Assembly: GCA_030613245.1 (NCBI GenBank) | Contig: JAUWMI010000013.1 | Span: 1-64,000 of the forward strand | Length of the DNA stretch: 64,000 nt | Direction of reading: 5' to 3' | Origin: Candidatus Sumerlaeota bacterium | GTDB taxonomy: Bacteria > Sumerlaeota > Sumerlaeia > MWCT01 > JAUWMI01 | Shown here: piece after piece, positions 59,488 to 64,000 of the stretch | How the letters are laid out: every line of letters starts with the position of its first letter | Numbering within the stretch: the stretch's first letter is position 1 | Program-made: the position numbers and the translations under genes | Notes under the pieces: model-generated | What the model was told of the DNA's origin: nothing | Seen by the model: only the letters and a program-made list of their open reading frames with translations | The model's database searches: none

Positions 59488-61146
59488 TCAGGAGTGAGGG
59501 GCCTCGACCCCATGTTGCTCAATCTCTTGAATTACTGATTGTGGTATGGGATGATGGTAGGCACGAGCCAGCTGAAGATGCTGAGCTGCACGACGATAGT
59601 CTGGAGGGTCGAGCCGAGCGTAGCAGAGCGCCAGGTTGTAATGCGCATTTGCATACCCAGAATTTTCCCACAGCGCTTTGCGCAGCTCAAGGATTGCGCG
59701 TGCATAATCGTGCTGTTGCATGTAGATGACACCCAGATTATTGCGCGCAACGTAATTATGAGGCATGTACCCGATAGCTTGCTCAAACAGCTCGCGAGCC
59801 CTGGCCAGCTCGCCCTGGCGCAGATACAAGGCCCCCAGATTGGTTAAGGTTGACGTACCCCGCGGCTCGCATGCGTAGGTGGCAGGCCAGAGCGTCTCGT
59901 CCCGACTCCAGATAGGATTCCTATGAATGGTCAAATACGTGTAGGCAAGGAGCTGAATACAACACATGCTGATAATCACGGTGCAGGCCTGTCTGGCACG
60001 AGATGTTCCGTTCGCAACATGAAACTTCTTTAGAATATACTGCAGAACAATGGCCGCCAACAGTGCAAACCCGACCATTGGAAAGTAGAGATAGCGTTCA
60101 GCCACAGGATTAGCAAAAGGCAGGAGCTGAGCCACTGGCAGTATCGCAACAATCACCCACAGCAGGGCAAGGGCCTGCAGTGCCATTTTGCGGCGTACCA
60201 GAAGCACAATCAGTGCCAGATAAACGCCAAGTCCGACCATCCCAAGCAGAAGCACTGGATGGCTAAGCCGCACAATCGGCTGAAACGCATATTCTGCACA
60301 TAATTGAATAGGCAATAGCAGCAACGACCAGTAAAAGAGAAAAAAACGCGGGAAATTCATCTGAGCAATAGCAAAGCTGCCTCCAAAATACGCATAGCGC
60401 GTTGGGTAGTAGGGAACCATAACGAGAAACCGGATAATCCCATAGAGCATAAGCGCGCATGCGAAGGCAAAGGCGATCCAGAAGCGCGATCGCGCAGAAA
60501 GCAATGGCAGGTCAAGCAGCTTGCGGAACAGATTCAACTCAAGCAGTCCAATCAGCACGGGCAGCACAATAGCGGATTCCTTGGCAAAAACAGCTGCCAG
60601 ATAACAGAGAATCGGCACTGCAGCAAGCGGAAGGCGCATCTGTGCACCTTTGCGCAGCAGGATATAGCTCAGCATCGCCAAGACGCAGAAGCCCGTCGCC
60701 AGCAGATCTTCGCGGTAGGAAATCACATTTACTGCTTCCGTCTGGACCGGGTGTAGAGCGAAGACGATTGCACCATACAGAGCCAAGCCGCGCTCACCAA
60801 GGAACTCTCGCAGCAGCAAAAAGACTGCGATCACAGTTGCAAGATGCAGCAGCACGTTGGTCAGGTGGTAGCCGAAGGGCAGCTTTCCCCAGAGAGAAAA
60901 ATCAGCGAAGTAGCTCAGCGTCACAACAGGCCGATAGCTGATTTCAATCCCCTGATCAAAATAGTGGCGCGAGAGCAAAAGCGGTAGATTTCCCGGTGAG
61001 GTAATCAGGCGGTTGAATTCAATGGTGTCATGGTCATCAAAGACAAACTTGTGAAACAGTGTGTTGCCATAAGCCACCCAGACGAGCAGAATGAGCAGCA
61101 AGATTTGGTTGACAGGCTTTGCCAGAATCCTCTCTAATAGAGCCAT
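59488..61146 (-). CDS. TMTC-like GT-C glycosyltransferase with C-terminal TPRs
   Basis: The 552-residue protein has about 10 membrane segments (residues 10-400) and an N-terminal loop with the acidic pair FDDHDTI typical of GT-C mannosyltransferases (DD/DxD type), plus ISYRPVVTLSYFADF and LHPVQTEAVN, which match the PMT/TMTC-like family. The C-terminus holds three TPRs (LTNLGALYLRQGELARAREL, ARNNLGVIYMQQHDYARAIL, YNLALCYARL). Such proteins transfer sugars from polyprenyl-phosphate donors to secreted proteins, with the TPRs presenting substrate. Acceptor unknown. Confidence 0.85.
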   Translation of the reverse strand: MALLERILAKPVNQILLLILLVWVAYGNTLFHKFVFDDHDTIEFNRLITSPGNLPLLLSRHYFDQGIEISYRPVVTLSYFADFSLWGKLPFGYHLTNVLLHLATVIAVFLLLREFLGERGLALYGAIVFALHPVQTEAVNVISYREDLLATGFCVLAMLSYILLRKGAQMRLPLAAVPILCYLAAVFAKESAIVLPVLIGLLELNLFRKLLDLPLLSARSRFWIAFAFACALMLYGIIRFLVMVPYYPTRYAYFGGSFAIAQMNFPRFFLFYWSLLLLPIQLCAEYAFQPIVRLSHPVLLLGMVGLGVYLALIVLLVRRKMALQALALLWVIVAILPVAQLLPFANPVAERYLYFPMVGFALLAAIVLQYILKKFHVANGTSRARQACTVIISMCCIQLLAYTYLTIHRNPIWSRDETLWPATYACEPRGTSTLTNLGALYLRQGELARARELFEQAIGYMPHNYVARNNLGVIYMQQHDYARAILELRKALWENSGYANAHYNLALCYARLDPPDYRRAAQHLQLARAYHHPIPQSVIQEIEQHGVEAPHS

Positions 61147-61331
61147 GATTCAGTCGAGAAAGAGGGTGAGAAACCGACTTGTTCAGATTTCAGCTATGAC
61201 ATCATTTCTCTGACACTAAAGTCAATACGAATTTCGGTGCGGCGATCCCAGTAGTCAGGTGACCAGCTGGCGTGTAACAGAAAGATCCTGCTCATGATAA
61301 GCACATATTCCAGAGGGAGAGGTGACTCACG

Positions 61332-62717
<1,386 letters not shown>

Positions 62718-62961
62718 TGCCAGTAACAGAAATTGTGAAGTTCGTTACACAATAACAGCCAAAAGCCCCATTCCGATCTCTACGCAGGTGAGAGATCACC
62801 ACGCGCACAGAATTTGTATTCGCTCTAACCCCTGAAAAATGAATCCTCTATGTCCGGTATGGCGCTTGCCTGCATAACGCTTATGCTATGGCTGGTTTCT
62901 GGCACCCATATTGCTCCACTCACATAATGAACATTTAATCACGCAGAGGAGGTGAATCAGT

Positions 62962-63342
62962 ATGAAGCGGAAGAAAACAAAAGGTTTTACCCTGGTCGAG
63001 ATCATGATCGTCGTAGCAATCATCGGCATTCTGATCGCGATTGCCGTACCGGGATTTCTGAGAGCAAGAGAGAATTCCCGTGGAAGGGCCTGCCAGGAAA
63101 ACCTGCAGAAAATTGATGGTGCTAAGGAGCAATGGGCGCTGGAAAACCGGCTGTCGAACGCCAGTACTGTCCCTTCCGGTTGGTTGGACGACGTGGACAT
63201 TTGTGGTCCCAATGGTTATATTAAGCGGACTCCCAACTGTCCATCCGGCGGAAGCTATACGCCGAATAACATCGGAACCGATCCGACCTGCTCGATCGGA
63301 ACAAGCAATTCGCCATTTACTGCGCACACTCTTCCTAACTAA
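62962..63342 (+). CDS. Type II secretion/type IV pilus pseudopilin
   Basis: The 126-residue protein has a short basic leader and cleavage/methylation site K-GFTLVEIMIVVAIIGILIA, the N-terminal hydrophobic helix, and a globular domain with CQENLQKIDGAKEQWALENR and the loop DICGPNGYIKRTPNC. The prepilin peptidase would cut after Gly8. A conserved pair of Cys (CGPNG and NC) and a Gly/Ser-rich tail match pseudopilins of PVC and Omnitrophota-like genomes. GAGGAGGTGA precedes the ATG by eight bases. Confidence 0.9.
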   Translation: MKRKKTKGFTLVEIMIVVAIIGILIAIAVPGFLRARENSRGRACQENLQKIDGAKEQWALENRLSNASTVPSGWLDDVDICGPNGYIKRTPNCPSGGSYTPNNIGTDPTCSIGTSNSPFTAHTLPN

Positions 63343-63430
63343 GAATGGCACATAGGCAATCAGCGGGATGGGCGATAAATCGGGCACCCTGTTTTATCGC
63401 CCATTTTTCTTCACGCTCGTACAGAAACCC

Positions 63431-63871
63431 ATGGAAAGCACAATGACAAATGGCATAATACAGGCGCTGCCCCGAACACTGTGTGGAAAGCGACGTGCCC
63501 ATTACCATGGCTTTACCCTCGTTGAGATTATGATTGTCTCTGGCATCTTTTCGATCATCCTTGCCATTGCACTGCCCACGTGGCTCAGGCAGCGCGAAAA
63601 CAGCCGCAGCAGAGCCTGCCAGGAAAATCTCGCGAAAATTGATGGCGCGAAGGAGCAATGGGCACTGGAGAATCGGCTGTCGAACGGCACTACTGTCCCT
63701 TCCGGTTGGTTGAGCAATACGGACATTTGTGGTCCCAATGGCTATATTAAGCGCGAGCCCAACTGTCCAGCCGGTGGAACCTATACGCCAAACGCAATCG
63801 GGTCTCCTCCTTCGTGCTCCTACTACGGTTTAGAGCTATATGGGATGCCAAAGCACCAAATACAACAATGA
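63431..63871 (+). CDS. Second pseudopilin, paralogue of the preceding gene
   Basis: The 146-residue protein has a long leader (about 28 residues before GFTLVEIMIVSGIFS), a hydrophobic helix and a globular domain nearly identical to that of the preceding gene (AKIDGAKEQWALENRLSN, STDICGPNGYIKREPNC-like). The two genes share high identity only downstream of the helix, which points to duplication or gene conversion. The start could also be ATG 63443; both lack a strong ribosome binding site. Confidence 0.85.
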   Translation: MESTMTNGIIQALPRTLCGKRRAHYHGFTLVEIMIVSGIFSIILAIALPTWLRQRENSRSRACQENLAKIDGAKEQWALENRLSNGTTVPSGWLSNTDICGPNGYIKREPNCPAGGTYTPNAIGSPPSCSYYGLELYGMPKHQIQQ

Positions 63872-64000
63872 GATGGAGACCCTGCCTACAAAGTCCAGTC
63901 CCCATTAGAGACGCAAGCAGACTGCCCGCATCCAGGCCGTACCTGTATTCTTTCCTTGCATTCTTTCCCACTCTCCCGTATATGCCTCATTATTAGTTTT

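Overview
The window looks like chromosomal DNA from an uncultured Gram-negative bacterium. The evidence is signal peptides and lipoproteins, HtrA, a Bat operon, type II secretion/type IV-like pseudopilins, sigma-54 response regulators and polyprenyl-phosphate sugar transfer. The pseudopilins (motif CQENL-KIDGAKEQWALEN), the FG-GAP/propeller secreted proteins, GH9 and GHL10 enzymes, and a kinase fused to a pseudopilin-like tail suggest a PVC-like or neighbouring candidate phylum (Omnitrophota, Sumerlaeota or similar). That placement is inference; no rRNA or other marker gene is present.

Region 1, about 1-15.4 kb, is accessory DNA. It holds a secreted GHL10 hydrolase, a lipoprotein methyltransferase and a propeller/deacetylase fusion. 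These are followed by a run of unrelated same-strand genes: a CPBP protease, a truncated VOC protein, two orphan secreted proteins, an HTH-Doc toxin-antitoxin pair, an orphan membrane protein and a Fic protein. Several are separated by hairpins with the layout of integron attC sites, so this reads as an integron cassette array whose integrase is outside the window. Between these genes sits a second mobile family, a roughly 200-bp MITE-like repeat with terminal inverted repeats. Intact copies encode a 35-residue lysine-rich protein behind a good ribosome binding site; two copies share one internal deletion.

Region 2, 15.5-30 kb, has a GH9 enzyme, a Ski2-like helicase fused to an OmpR-type winged helix, a membrane Ser/Thr kinase with a pseudopilin-like C-terminus, a polyprenyl-phosphate sugar transferase, an EndoQ-like PHP nuclease, an AbiE-type toxin-antitoxin pair in reversed order and a secreted propeller protein. 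Region 3, 30-45.5 kb, has an FMN riboswitch driving ribE-ribBA-ribH, then a hypothetical protein, a pentapeptide-repeat protein, a HAD phosphatase, a HEAT-like protein, phosphate acetyltransferase, a sensor kinase/NtrC-type regulator pair with a DUF502 protein between them, and HtrA.

Region 4, 45.6-57 kb, is one long expanded Bat gene cluster: MoxR, DUF58, two VWA proteins (BatA/B), a TPR protein (BatC), BatD and BatE, plus two short BatD-like membrane proteins and a PpiC-type isomerase fused to TPRs. Region 5, 57-64 kb, has a GIY-YIG remnant, a second sensor kinase/NtrC-type pair split by an opposite-strand TMTC-like glycosyltransferase, and two tandem pseudopilins.

From about 19 kb to 59.5 kb the DNA is studded with more than 25 copies of a roughly 28-nt palindrome. 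Its outer arms are constant (GTAGGGRC...GYCCCTAC) and its self-complementary core is exchangeable. Several copies lie inside reading frames and are translated (helicase, kinase, riboflavin synthase, BatD), and others abut or supply stop codons. I regard this repeat family and the microprotein-encoding MITE within the cassette array as the most unusual content. All assignments come from reading motifs by eye; no database search was run.
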